A stretch of 47,365 bases of DNA from Boothiomyces macroporosus (GCA_027604185.1 JADGKB010000107.1:1-47365); one strand, 5' to 3'; shown: positions 9,739-19,996, counted from the stretch's first letter. Numbers and translations are program-made. The notes: generated from the letters alone by a model not told the origin.

Positions 9739-11992
9739 TTACCACTCAAGACCAGAGTAATCAGGACAACCCAATACAACTTCTCTTTGCTTGGTCCTAA
9801 TTGCCGCGCAGGAATCTTCTTCGTATTCAATATGGTCTGGATTGACACCAGATTCTTGGCGACTACTTTCGGAATAGAATTGCTTGTACCATCTTCTGAA
9901 TTCTTTGATTTGCTTATCATCACGAATCAAAATTGGAGTTCCTACCGTCAAAACGACTTACTTGGATATTCCTTGTGGTTCCAAATTTCAATATCTTCTG
10001 CAAATGCAAATTTAGCTTCTCGAAGGATATACCATACCAACAGCCTTGGTACGGAATTTTCAGCAAAGAATGTATCGTGCATGGTGCATTCTAGCGCTTT
10101 TGAAGGAGTAAAGGTTTTTACCATCAAGATAACTATATGAGAAAAATGTTACATCCAAATGGCGTGTTGAATTGGAAATACATTACAGAGGAAGGGCCAC
10201 ACATTGTGACTGTGGTATGAACTCTGTCAGGGAGGAAGGGCTTGGTATCGTCAAATACAGAATAAACCCTAGCCCAATTGGTGAACTTTAGAACATGTGG
10301 TTTATCTTCAAACTTTACCGATTCGATAGTGTGCTTGATATAGGTGAACAATGAGAGAATTGGAAAGTGCAATTTGCCATGAACGACATCAAAATGGGTC
10401 CAATCAGCACTGTTTTCAGCAACGTCCTGCATATGCAAGTGTACCTTACGTTCTGATTCTCCATAACAAGTCATTTTGTTATCGTCAAATTGAGGGAATC
10501 TAAACAATTCATATTGCGGTGGGCGGTTTTCAGCGTCATACCAGACATAAATGTTACCCATGTATTCAAATGCGGTCCAGCTCTTTACACGGGCATTGTC
10601 AGGAACTTTGGCGCCAGGAATATGCACACACTTTCCATCTTGTCCAAACCGCCATTCATGGAATGGACATTCCAATGTGTCTCCAACTACCCTGCCTACG
10701 TTAGGAAAAATTACCTCCTAGTGCCATATTTGCACCCAAATGAGGACAAATTGCATCTGTAACGGATATTTTTTCATTATCTTCACCTCGGAATACTGCA
10801 AACTTTCTTCCAAGGCAAATCTTTTGATATACTTCTCCAGGTTGAACTTCCTTGCTAGAAAACAATCTATACCAACCGTTTGGATAAGGTGGAGGATATT
10901 TCCATGCACGGTGCTTTCTAGACCCGTTCATTTCACTAACATCCTTTTCAACAGCCGGAGAATTCATCTTTGCGATTACATAACCAACTGCCATTCCGCC
11001 AGCCAAAGTCATTACATTTCCAAAAGCACCCAATCTGATATTTTCCCATTGGGAAGCAATTGCAGAGAAAGAAAAGATTGCCAATGAAGGAACAACGTAG
11101 CCAAACAATTGATGGGATGGGAAACAAGCAAACAAAGAGAGCGAAATCAAAGAGATCACAAGAATCTCATTTGGCGGCATAATCCCCAAATGTTCAGAAA
11201 GCATTTGCCAGAACACTCTGATACCTAGAATGCCAATAGCACAAATAGAATACAAGGAACGCAGTCTGCTTTCTTGATTCCTTCGTACTTGTAACCTTCT
11301 GATAAAATCTTTAGTAGCAAACATGCCGATGGAAAATGCCAAAACGTGAGAAATCGTAAGGTTCCATGCATCGCTAAACGACATCCCTGTTTCCGCTGGA
11401 ATGATAAAGATGTGGAAACAGTACTTGAACCACAATAGACAACCTAATATTAGAAAATCCCACCAGTCAAGAATTCAATGTGGAAAATGAAATCAAACAG
11501 CACATGTAAAAAGTCCTTTCCATCTTTACCCAGCTTTGGAGCTCTATTTGAAATTCTTTCCACTGATCTATGAATACCAAAGTAAGCGGTTATTCCAAAC
11601 AGCAAACAAAGCGTGTGTGAAAATCGAGTGTTGAAAAAGAATCCTTTGAGACCAGTAGCAACATCTTCAGGAACAACAATAGATCCAAATGTAAAAGTCT
11701 CTGGATATCTGAATAGATTTGGTTGTCCAGACTTTACTTCGATATTAAAGTACTTTAGTACTTGTTGAAGGTACTGATAAGCAAGTGCTTGGTAATACGC
11801 GGTTGTTGAAGCAGAGATACATGTGTGATAACAAAACAACAAGAACTGAGACCAAATCAAGTAGGATAGAACTTGTGATCTGGTTTTTTGTTGAAGCGTT
11901 TGTTTCAGTTGGATCAATCCCATGATCGCATTGTAAACAAAAGTGGCAGTGAATAGTCCAATTGGAATGTATACCAGAACGGTAGACAGCAT
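9739..11992 (-). CDS. Rieske sterol 7-desaturase (Neverland/DAF-36 type) with polytopic N-terminal extension
   Basis: This is a membrane Rieske oxygenase of the cholesterol 7-desaturase type. The YPPPYPNGWYRLFSS entry motif is followed by the Rieske cluster C-P-H-X17-C-P-F-H and the mononuclear iron motif (NSADWTHFDVVH). The end shows EIWNHKEY and FRRWYKQFYSE, as in the family. Introns are 11444-11463 (20), 10696-10714 (19), 10133-10152 (20) and 9942-9961 (20). The second intron lies inside the Rieske motif and must be removed to form it. The spliced product is about 724 aa, far above the roughly 420-460 aa expected. The extra 300-plus residues before the catalytic part contain several hydrophobic segments. 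The first in-frame ATG is at 11992. An ATG at 12104 with a weaker 25-nt intron is an alternative start. Substrate and sterol specificity are inferred from the family only. Confidence 0.85.
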
Positions 11993-12282
11993 TTCTTTTG
12001 TAAAAGAATCTAGAATCTGTTTAGCCTCTTTATGCGGATGTCTGTGCGGCGGCTCTGTCGTTTGATTCAAAATGACAACTGCACTCTGATTGAAACGCGA
12101 GCATGATTATAACTGTGCACCAGCATTACTTGGATTTTATCTACTACGGACGGTGAGATTCCGACTATCAAAATTCAAAAATATTGATCGCCTATACACA
12201 AGTATCGCTCTCAATTTCAATGCAGTTCCGTTTCCCACCTTGACCAGTTCAGCACCACCATTTTTTTATTTTTTTGTTTCAA

Positions 12283-13716
12283 ATGAACAGCGTGAACAGC
12301 GTGAACAGAATTCTTTCCAGCCTGCGCATTACCTCCTCCAGGAGCTTTGCAACTAAAATAAACATCAAAAAGGAACCAAAAAAAGCTGGCGACATACCCT
12401 CAAATTTTCAGTACTCTAGAATGGACGGTCCAAGAGTAAACTTTAATCTAAAGAAAATCAGACAGCTCAATGGAGAGGAAAAGATTGAATTATTACGGGA
12501 TTATATCAAAACCAAGTCGTACAATGAAGCAGTGTTTGTTTATCAACTTGTAGTCAAAAATGGAATAGCAAATCGCCTGAACTACAGCCATCATCACACA
12601 CTTTTCCATTTGCTACTTAAAAGAGCGGAAGAATTCAAATCGACTATTCAGTTAATTTACGAGCAATTAATCCTGTACAAGTTTGAACCAACAGAAAACT
12701 TTTTAAACGATTACTTGATTTGTTTGGTAAAGTGGGGAGATGTTAATCAAGCCAGGCAGTTGATGGATCAAATGCAAAAAGATAACCTCCAAATACAGAT
12801 CCCTGTTTGGTCATACTTGTTCAAGTACTACAATAGGCAAGTTGGCCTTGCAGTGTGGAAAGAAGGGATTGAATTGTACGAACAGTTTGAAAAGATTATT
12901 CCAAAACAGCGGCCAGACAGAGCTACTTATATTTCAGTCATGGACCTGTATAAAAAGTTGGGTAATCTGGAAAACGTTTACAATGTATATTTGAAAGCTG
13001 ATGAGAATGTGCCCCGCCTGTATTCTATGCAAGTCAAACGAACTGGAGAAAAGAATCCTTATTGGGCCGAAGAAACAAAGCTGCAGTTCTTCAACTGTTA
13101 TCTCGCAGCAGTAAATAACCTCAAACCAGATAATGTGCTAGAGGTGTTTGATGATATGTACCAGACAGGAATATTCAACTTTCCTATCCCTTCTAGACAG
13201 GCTTCCTTTCACATTATCTTTAGGTACTTGAGTGAACTGCCAGCCACTACACCAGAAGAGCAACTGAGCATTATCAACTCTACAAAAAAGTACTATGGAT
13301 ATCACAAGGATTGCAAGCTACCTCTGGACTATATTTTATATGGCAGATTGATTTCACTCCAAAAAGAAGAGAAAAACATCTTTGAATGGTACCGACTGGC
13401 AATCACACTACTGGATTTACGACCTGGAACATTGAAAAGACAAACTGTTGATTCTGCTCTAGTCCAAACACTGTTTAACATTGGGAGTATCGAAAAAGCG
13501 TTGGAGGCATTCCAGGCACAGCGAGAGTATACTAGAAAGCCAGTAAAGAAAGTGTACTTTGATTTCATCACGTATTATACAGAAAAAAGGGACAAAGAAG
13601 GACTATATATGATGGCAGAATATGTTAAACAAGATTTTGAAGGTGATTTATCAATGAAAAAGTATAATTCCAAGGATAAAATGAACCTGCACCTTTCAAC
13701 AGTAGGCTTACAATAA
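12283..13716 (+). CDS. PPR-like mitochondrial protein
   Basis: This is a 477-aa intronless protein with an N-terminal presequence rich in Arg and Ser and lacking acids (RILSSLRITSSRSFATK), typical of mitochondrial import. The body is helical repeats resembling pentatricopeptide units, for example NDYLICLVKWGDVNQARQL, TYISVMDLYKKLGNLENVYN and VQTLFNIGSIEKALEAF. Such proteins usually bind organellar RNA and act in its processing or translation, but the particular role cannot be told here. The ATG at 12283 lies in a short tandem repeat (AACAGCGTG) that adds the residues NSVNSVN. A non-ATG extension upstream was ignored. Confidence 0.75.
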   Translation: MNSVNSVNRILSSLRITSSRSFATKINIKKEPKKAGDIPSNFQYSRMDGPRVNFNLKKIRQLNGEEKIELLRDYIKTKSYNEAVFVYQLVVKNGIANRLNYSHHHTLFHLLLKRAEEFKSTIQLIYEQLILYKFEPTENFLNDYLICLVKWGDVNQARQLMDQMQKDNLQIQIPVWSYLFKYYNRQVGLAVWKEGIELYEQFEKIIPKQRPDRATYISVMDLYKKLGNLENVYNVYLKADENVPRLYSMQVKRTGEKNPYWAEETKLQFFNCYLAAVNNLKPDNVLEVFDDMYQTGIFNFPIPSRQASFHIIFRYLSELPATTPEEQLSIINSTKKYYGYHKDCKLPLDYILYGRLISLQKEEKNIFEWYRLAITLLDLRPGTLKRQTVDSALVQTLFNIGSIEKALEAFQAQREYTRKPVKKVYFDFITYYTEKRDKEGLYMMAEYVKQDFEGDLSMKKYNSKDKMNLHLSTVGLQ

Positions 13717-13742
13717 ACGATTCATAAACCGCAATTTCATGT

Positions 13743-14748
13743 TTATTTTCCATCGCTCACATCAAAGTTGTTTGTAACTTTGGACAGCAAATGGTCGCCA
13801 TACATGATTGGTTCGTATTTTGGCTTTCCGCCAGTTTGCTCCACACAAATAGGTAAGGGCTCAATCACAGCATCGAAATTTGGTTCAAAAAAGAATGGAA
13901 CCGACACACGATAATTAGTCTTTGTGTGAATAACCCTATGTAGAGTAGATTTATACAAATCGTTTGTCCAGTTGTTGACCATATCACCGATATTGATGAC
14001 AAAGTGGCCAGGAATGGGGTCAGCAGTTATCCACTCACCGCTTTTTGACAACACTTGCAAGGCACCAGTGGTCTCATCGGTATTCAAGATTGTTAAACAT
14101 CCGTAATCAGTATGTTCACCACAACTGATACCAACATTATCAACTTTTTTCAATGGTGGATATCCAATCAATCTTAATTAGTGAACAATAACCTCATCAC
14201 CCAAAAAGAGTTTTCCATGTACTTGTCGAAATAACGCTCATCCAGCCCCAATCCCATTGCCATTGCGGACATTGTTGCCATTCCAATCTTGCGCATTTTT
14301 AATACATACTCGTCAACGATTTTGGAAAAGTTTGGAGGTCTTGGTGGTTGTGGATTCTTTCCTGCAAGGGTTTTCAGCCCTCTCTTCTTAATTATATGAT
14401 CGTCATCTACCGGAGCATACAAGTCAACTCCTTCGTGCCAGTCCTGAGCATATAGAGTGATATTTTGACCCAATTTTTGATAACCTCTTGCCAAATCGTT
14501 CTTTGAAATTGAAATTGCTTGTTTTTCTGTAATTAAAAGAAAGTACCTTCTTCAGGTAAATCAAAAAATTCCTTTGAAAGAGTACGAATTTCTGCCATTT
14601 CTTCGATTGATAATCCATGTCCTTTAAGGTACAAGAATCCGAATTGAACGCAAGCGTCGTGGAGTGACTTTGCGGTCTTGCGTTTCTCTTCCAGCGAGCC
14701 GTTGTTTAGGAATGCTGAAATGTCGACAATTGGGAGTGCGTTGGTCAT
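13743..14748 (-). CDS. 2-oxoglutarate/Fe(II) dioxygenase, isopenicillin-N-synthase-like
   Basis: This soluble oxidoreductase has a DIOX_N-type start (LPIVDISAFLNNG, GFLYLKGHGLS) and the C-terminal double-stranded beta-helix. The iron facial triad is visible as H and D in GEHTDYG and the distal H in STLHRVIH. The 2-oxoglutarate contact RxS is in YRVSVPFFFEP. Two 20-nt introns (14527-14546 and 14173-14192) restore a 321-aa frame, which is the family's usual length. Fungal members oxidise very diverse small molecules, so the substrate is not predictable. It is convergent with the PPR gene, with only 26 bases between the two stops. Confidence 0.87.
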
Positions 14749-14870
14749 TAAATTAAAAAATGGGAAAACATGATATTTAAGCGTGATTTGTTTAGCCTGA
14801 ACTTGAGTAAAAATTAATCACCGAAATCAATATTCTCTTTGCCAAACTATAGTTTATTGATCCTCTCTAT

Positions 14871-15776
14871 TTAATATGGACGAGTAATGAAATTTTCATA
14901 AGTAGATAATTGTGGAGCTGGTTGCGGTTTAACTTCTGCCTTCTTGTCTGCTTTGTAGACAAAGACATAGTTGATCAGACCCATGGCAACGGCTGCGGTG
15001 ACCAAAAACATGCATGGGAAGAATGCGAGTACATCTGCGTTACATCCAATCGGTGGAGCACCAGGTTGTGCATTTCTAATGTTTGGCAAAGCAAATAGAA
15101 TAGCGCCAACGGCAGCAATAGTTGGTGGTTCGACCTTTCTTCCTCTGGTCCAAATAGATAATGTGACCAAGAACGCTGCACCAGACAAGACCCACATAGT
15201 ACAATACAAGAAAATGCTAAACACGATTGTAATAGTTGTTCTTTGTAAAGAAATAGCAAAGAGCCTTTCAACAGTTGGACCATCTTCTGCAGTAAACTCT
15301 TGAACGTCAATAGTACTTCTCCACAAATCAATGCTGCCGTAAAAGTCAAAGCCGAATGGAATTGGCTCTTGGGTTTTGAAATCTTTCACCATAACAGAAA
15401 TGACAGTGTCATAAGTATCAAATGGATATGTTACAGTGTGTGCATCCAAAATCGGTATAGTAGATGTAACTTGTTGCAATGCATCTTTAGCGTCCTTGAA
15501 ATCATTGGACTTTCCATTAATTACTATTGAATAATTGACAGTTGACACTGCGCTGGAAACCAGCGTAAGTTGAAGATTCGCTGGGGTAAATGCTTGAATT
15601 TGATTGGTTACGTTGACTGATGCAGGAACACCAGCAGCCAAACCAGCTTGTTGTCTCTTGTTGAATGATTTGTTGTTTAACCAAGTACAAACACCAATCA
15701 TCCCTAGATATAGAACAAAGCACCCCAGTAGGATTAATTTCTGATGAATCTTTAGCCCGCCAACCTGAAAAGTCAT
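14871..15776 (-). CDS. DUF4436-like membrane protein, copy A (intronless)
   Basis: This is a 301-aa membrane protein with one N-terminal transmembrane segment, an extracytoplasmic beta-rich domain (VNYSIVINGKS, HTVTYPFDTYDT, PFGFDFYGSIDLWRS) and three C-terminal membrane segments. A strongly conserved loop (SIWTRGRKVEPPTIAAVGA, LPNIRNAQPGAPPIGCNAD) separates the membrane segments. The layout matches the DUF4436 family as I know it; function is unknown. Two further full copies (18068-19133 and 38192-39228) and one relic lie in this window. Unlike those copies it has no intron, although both intron sites are aligned. The ATG at 15776 is preferred because the upstream extension has no ATG. Confidence 0.72.
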   Translation of the reverse strand: MTFQVGGLKIHQKLILLGCFVLYLGMIGVCTWLNNKSFNKRQQAGLAAGVPASVNVTNQIQAFTPANLQLTLVSSAVSTVNYSIVINGKSNDFKDAKDALQQVTSTIPILDAHTVTYPFDTYDTVISVMVKDFKTQEPIPFGFDFYGSIDLWRSTIDVQEFTAEDGPTVERLFAISLQRTTITIVFSIFLYCTMWVLSGAAFLVTLSIWTRGRKVEPPTIAAVGAILFALPNIRNAQPGAPPIGCNADVLAFFPCMFLVTAAVAMGLINYVFVYKADKKAEVKPQPAPQLSTYENFITRPY

Positions 15777-15905
15777 TGTATATCGCCCAATCTTAAATTC
15801 TCTTTTTTTATACTTTTTCGGCGTTTCACACAATAGAGGTGTGGCGGATGTAGGCAGATATGGGAAAGATTTTAAAGAAATAACTTGAGCGGTAACTAGC
15901 GGTAA

Positions 15906-16094
15906 TTAATCTAATTCATGTGTTATTGCTGAAAGTTCCAGAGGTGACAGCTTTCCACCAATTGATTGTGCCTTTTGACCAATATCATTGACTGCTACAT
16001 CAAAGAGGGCGAAGCTAAGGCACTCGGTTTTTGCGTTTGATGGAAGCACTTTTAAATAACCAACCGAAATATGTTGATTATAGATATTCAACAA
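15906..16094 (-). other. Open minus-strand stretch without ATG, possible decayed exon
   Basis: A frame of about 60 codons ends in TAA at 15906 and reads as plausible protein (VGYLKVLPSNAKTECLSF), but there is no ATG and no clean splice partner. It weakly recalls the tail of reverse-transcriptase proteins. I treat it as a possible fragment only. The surrounding 15777-16267 holds no other gene that I can support. The right part of 15777-15905 must be the promoter of DUF4436 copy A. Confidence 0.2.
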
Positions 16095-16267
16095 ATTCTA
16101 TTTCTCTTTTTATGTTTTTCTTTATTTTCCTTGTACTTGGGTAGAATATTAACTGTTCGTTGGTGACATTTAATATTGTCTAGAATAGTTTGAATAAGGT
16201 ACTTTAGAGGTTGGCTGAGCTGATTCGCTTACATGAACCCATATCCTTACCAACAACGATTCATTTA

Positions 16268-16549
16268 ATGTCGCTACTGACTCAAATATTCTAATATTTC
16301 CAATTCCAAGGGTTAAAGATAGCCCAGATCTGTGAAATGGAAAAGAAAGTTGGGATAGAGATGCCTGTTGATAGGTTATTGAAGCAAAAGTTCTGGTTGA
16401 CAAATTTGATTGGAGTTTGTGGTTGTGGGAAAACCAGTACTAGCTACGACTTTTGTCGTAAAAATTAGGCACTGTATTTTGATTGCAAAGCTGATGTCTA
16501 CTTTCTTGCAAATATCTTCAAATGTTCCCAATCAAAAGACAGAATATAA
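16268..16549 (+). pseudogene. Relic of a P-loop NTPase gene (Crinkler-like), broken by a stop
   Basis: One plus-strand frame reads through a Walker A motif (GVCGCGKTST, 16412-16441), followed after the usual distance by ALYFDCKADV. In Crinkler-type and related NTPases the P-loop is followed by a very similar tyrosine-containing strand (Y-x-x-Y-F/V-x-C). Here the expected aromatic codon just before ALYFDC is TAG at 16466-16468, and a second stop occurs at 16547. No short intron removes the first stop. I therefore call it a pseudogene. Family assignment to Crinklers is by motif spacing only and is uncertain. Fragments further right, to about 16830, look similarly eroded. Confidence 0.4.
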
Positions 16550-16837
16550 CAATGTGGGATTTGAGAATCTCTCTAAAAATATGATCAAGTGTTTGCCTAT
16601 TTTTGATGGACCAAACAACAATACCCTTGTAACTTTGGATTCTGAATTTGGGAAGGTATTTTTCGGGGAAGTGTTCCTACAATCATACAAAGCTGGAACC
16701 GGGAGATTCTAAAATACAATATCCCTTCTTTAAGCTGTCTAATTGCCTTTGTGAGCTGTGTAAAGTGAATTTATTGAATTGCAGCATTAAGCTTTTGAGT
16801 CAGTCTAGGTGTAATACCTTATTGTGTTTATTTGAAA

Positions 16838-16905
16838 GAAGAGTTTATTGAAATTCCCACTTGGTGCTTTTCTTTACATTGCAATCAGTGTCATCCACAT
16901 AGACT
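16838..16905 (+). pseudogene. Truncated relic of a DUF4436 gene 5' end
   Basis: The stretch resembles the first codons of DUF4436 copy B at 18090-18165. Shared text includes CGGTGCTTTTC-like and TACATTGCAATCA-like words at the same spacing, coding in copy B for part of the first transmembrane segment. The 80 bases before it also resemble the sequence upstream of copy B near 17795-17860 (both have TTGTGTTTATTTGA). The match ends where the left arm of the inverted repeat begins. The frame is not open, so this is a dead partial duplicate. Confidence 0.55.
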
Positions 16906-17031
16906 AACCACCCATGTACTTTCTTCAATAACACTGCTGGTACGCAAAAGGACTGTTGAATTGAGATTTGAGTGGAATGTAATAATCTTACTGAAATTCA
17001 ATTATTTTTTGGTGTTTCACATTTCTCGGCT
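16906..17031. repeat. Inverted repeat, left arm (126 bp)
   Basis: This arm is the reverse complement of 17227-17352 with a single mismatch that I can find (within GCAAAAGGACTG). The arms are separated by a 195-bp spacer, so the transcript of the region could fold into a long, nearly perfect hairpin. I see no matching target-site duplication beside the arms and no coding content. Confidence 0.85.
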
Positions 17032-17226
17032 TTCTACTTGCAAGTTTCAATTGTATTTCTTTTTTGACAAATTCCCTTTTACCCTGCTCTGAATTAATCT
17101 CCAAAATAACTTTCAATTGTATCTCTTTCAATTAGATAGTAAGTATAACAAAGAATGTTTTAAGACCAGACTTGAGAAAATCTTTTTTGTTTCAAAATGT
17201 GTGGCACCAGGTGGCTCTTTGCAAAC

Positions 17227-17352
17227 AGCCGAGAAATGTGAAACACCAAAAAATAATTGAATTTCAGTAAGATTATTACATTCCACTCAAATCTCAATTC
17301 AACAGTCCTCTTGCGTACCAGCAGTGTTATTGAAGAAAGTACATGGGTGGTT
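17227..17352. repeat. Inverted repeat, right arm (126 bp)
   Basis: This arm pairs with 16906-17031, near-perfect over 126 bases. The pair may be a non-autonomous foldback or MITE-like element or a recent inverted duplication. The spacer 17032-17226 is AT-rich and shows no gene. Confidence 0.85.
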
Positions 17353-17436
17353 TTATAAAAGAACTAATTCTATTATCAATTATTTCGAAACTTAATTTGA
17401 GACCCAGGATTTGCCACTTTGCCTCCTTTCCAACTA

Positions 17437-17446
17437 TAAAAAATCC
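17437..17446 (+). promoter_or_regulatory. TATA-like box ahead of the small secreted ORF
   Basis: The sequence CTATAAAAAA lies about 25-30 bases before the ATG at 17468. It fits a TATA element in a promoter with a very short leader, but no experimental support is visible. Confidence 0.35.
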
Positions 17447-17467
17447 CCTTATTGTTGTCTTTCTAAA

Positions 17468-17563
17468 ATGTCATTCAACGTCAAAGCCCTCATTGTACTT
17501 GCTCTTTCTGCTTATGTTTCTGCATTCGGCCCAAACCCAACCACTACCGCAGCTTCAACTTGA
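17468..17563 (+). CDS. Tiny ORF with signal peptide, 31 aa, possibly truncated
   Basis: ATG opens a textbook signal peptide: a basic start (MSFNVK), a hydrophobic core (ALIVLALSAYV) and a small-residue cleavage site (SAFG). A Pro/Thr-rich tail then ends at TGA at 17563. The product after cleavage would be about 13 residues, so this is either a very small secreted peptide or the surviving first exon of a larger secreted protein. No 19-23 nt intron that would extend it was obvious. It lies in a stretch of decayed sequences (17353-18067), which otherwise holds no supported gene. Confidence 0.4.
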   Translation: MSFNVKALIVLALSAYVSAFGPNPTTTAAST

Positions 17564-18067
17564 TCTGTTAATAAATCATGCTAGCTCATTCATTATTTTC
17601 TTGGTGCATCAATTTAACTTTTATTCTTACGATGTATTTGTGTCAGGTTTGGCATGGACATTTTTGGGTTTGAAATGTCAACAAACTTTGGATTATGAAT
17701 TATGAAAGCCATTTTTCAGGTAAACATTTGTACAATCATGCAAGTCTATGGTACTTTGATCCCTACCCATTGTAAGGTGAATAAGTGAGTTGCAGCTTAA
17801 AGAAAGCTATTGTATCTGCCTGGGTGTGATGGCTAATTACCATTGTGTTTATTTGATATGATTATCTACAGTGTTACCAATAAACCAGGGATCTTTTTTA
17901 AAAACATCTCAACGAATACAAACAGTAACCACAATCAGCTTACCGTACATTGGTTCCATACTATCAATTCAGATATTATCTAGTTGTTTGGATCATAGTT
18001 TGTTTTCCACGCACGCATCCACGTCAAGCAGGGTATAAAAATGGATTGAAATCAAAAAGATATCAGA

Positions 18068-19133
18068 ATGGCTTTCACTATCGGAGGAAGAAGAGTCAGT
18101 CAACGGCTGCTTTTCGCAGTCGGTGCTTTTCTATACATTGCAATCATTGTCATCTGCACAGTCTTCAACGGCATGTCATACAACCACCGTCAAGGATCTG
18201 GGGTTGGCGAAAACACGAATGCTAATGTAAATGTTTCCAACCAGATAATTGCGTTCAATCCAGCCACATTGCAATTAACTGTAATTACTACTAATATAGC
18301 TGATTTCATCAGTGGGATCTGCTGTAAATTACTCTATCGTTATCAATGGTAAAGCTAATGATTTCAAAGTACTTGCAGAATTAAATTAGGATGCAAAAGA
18401 TTCTCTTCAACAGGTATCGAGCAGTATTCCAATCCTCAATGCACATACTGTTACTTATCCTTTTGATACGTACGACACTGTGGTATCGGTTTTGGTCAAA
18501 GATTTCTCTTCCCAAAAACCAATCCCATTTAGCTATGATTTCTCTGGTGCAATTGACTTGTGGAGGAGCGATATCGAAACTTACAGTGGCGATATCTTTG
18601 ACGGTCCACCAGAAGAAAGATTGTTTAGCGTTACATTGTCAAGAACCTATATCACCATCGTATTCAGCATTTTCTTGTATGCAATCATGTGGGTACTCTC
18701 TGGCTCTGCGTTTTTGGTAATTCTATCCATCTGGACTAGAGGAAGAAAAGTTGAACCACCAACTATTGCTGCTGTCGGCGCTATTTTGTTTGCTTTGCCA
18801 AACATTAGAAATGCACAACCTGGTGCTCCAGCAGTTGGGTGTAACGCAGATATTGCTGCCTTCTTTCCTTGCTTAATTCTAGTTACTGCCTCTGTAGCAT
18901 TAGGGCTTATCAATTACTTTACAGTATACAAAGCAGAATCTAAACCAGTACGAGCAGATGCTAATCAAGCACCGCTGTTCAAAAATGATACTATTGTCGA
19001 TATCGAATCAATCAAAGAGAGACCACCATCCGTCAGATCAGTCCAAAAGCAAGAAAAGACCAGTTCAGTAAAATCGGTAAAGAAGGAAGTTGAAATCGCA
19101 ACTCAACCAAAGCCTGACATTCAATATGAATAA
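18068..19133 (+). CDS. DUF4436-like membrane protein, copy B
   Basis: This is a paralogue of copies A and C: an N-terminal transmembrane segment (LLFAVGAFLYIAIIVICTVF), a luminal or extracellular domain with VTYPFDTYDTVVSVLVKDF and DLWRSDIE, three membrane segments and the invariant loop TRGRKVEPPTIAAVGA. A basic, serine-rich tail (PPSVRSVQKQEKTSSVKS) follows that copy A lacks. Introns at 18281-18299 (19 nt) and 18369-18389 (21 nt) restore 341 aa and sit at the same codons as in copy C. The ATG at 18068 directly precedes the conserved GGRRVSQRL start. Function is unknown. Confidence 0.75.
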
Positions 19134-19209
19134 ATATATTCGGTACACCAAACTTAAATATTATCACTGCGTTTCCGCTTCATTTCGCTATTTAAAGTGA
19201 AATCTAGTT

Positions 19210-19496
19210 TTAACCAAGAGTACCAGTGTTTTGATAATTCCGCAGTTCAAGCAGGGATTCCGCAACCTCGAGTTCCTTTTTTGCGGTATCGTTCGGATTC
19301 ACAACCACTTGGAAAGTATTCGGTTTCGACTGGTTTTTACGCTTGTAAATCGGCTTTACTTTCCTTTGTGTAGATGATTGCTTGCCAAGCCCGTTGGTCA
19401 AAACATCAATCGCATCGTTTTCTAATTAAACCGATAATTACCAAGCTCATCGATGGTCAAGTTGGATATCAAGATGCTGAGATCCTCGATAGTCAT
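19210..19496 (-). CDS. Small hypothetical protein, 88 aa
   Basis: ATG at 19496 opens a helical leader (MTIEDLSILISNLTIDEL). A 20-nt intron (19422-19441) and a basic middle (KPIYKRKNQSK) follow, with an acidic leucine-rich end (ELEVAESLLELRNYQN). I recognise no family. The intron has the same shape as those in conserved genes, which supports a real gene. It is convergent with DUF4436 copy B. Confidence 0.55.
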
Positions 19497-19561
19497 GCCA
19501 CCTAAAGAAAGCTAAATTTTTAAAATGAAAAAAATAGACTTGTGACTACACAAACATTTAT

Positions 19562-19996
19562 TCAGTCCTCTATATATACAGTTTCTAATTCTACATAATC
19601 CACCGCAGGTCGCTGTCTTTGCTTGTACAGATAGTCGCAAATCAGAGCGATGAATATCCCACTACAGCTGCCTTTCAAATTCGCCTAAGATCAAAGTTCA
19701 TGTACCACGATATCCTGAAAATCAAACTGACGATATGGAAGGAATCCTTGAACAATTTCGCTACCAAAGCACACCAACAGCATTATTATCAGAGTTATTA
19801 GTGTATTTTTGAATGTATTCCGCTGCCATACAAAGAATAGGGTGAATGATAGAATGAAAAATCCTACAAAATGAAGAGTCTTGTCGTTCTTTAGAAATGC
19901 AGGTAGAAGCGGTATTATGATTGAGTTCGGCAGGAATCCCAGTAGCGCCAGTAATACAAGGATAATTCCTACTAGTAAAACAACTTGAAGACGCAT
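19562..19996 (-). CDS. VanZ-like small membrane protein, 137 aa
   Basis: The protein has an N-terminal hydrophobic anchor (VVLLVGIILVLLALLGFL) and the VanZ-like signature [43 protein letters not shown] continues the family pattern, where the D-x-x-A-N-x-x-G part is formed only after removing a 21-nt intron at 19685-19705. The family's molecular function is poorly known, especially outside bacteria. The ATG is at 19996, just before the hydrophobic segment. The stop is TGA at 19562. Confidence 0.78.

Noticed and set aside
12070..12104. An upstream start for the Rieske enzyme through a 25-nt intron or a TTG codon
   Set aside because: The 25-nt intron has a weak donor and no close branch motif, and TTG starts are not expected here. 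The first in-frame ATG (11992) was used, and the alternative was noted.
15906..16403. A minus-strand reverse-transcriptase tail (VGYLKVLPSNAKTECLSF and SLSQLSFPFHRSGLSLTLG) that could be a LINE relic
   Set aside because: The right part overlaps the plus-strand P-loop frame, which has the stronger motif, and no YxDD core or ATG is present. I kept only a low-confidence note for 15906-16094.
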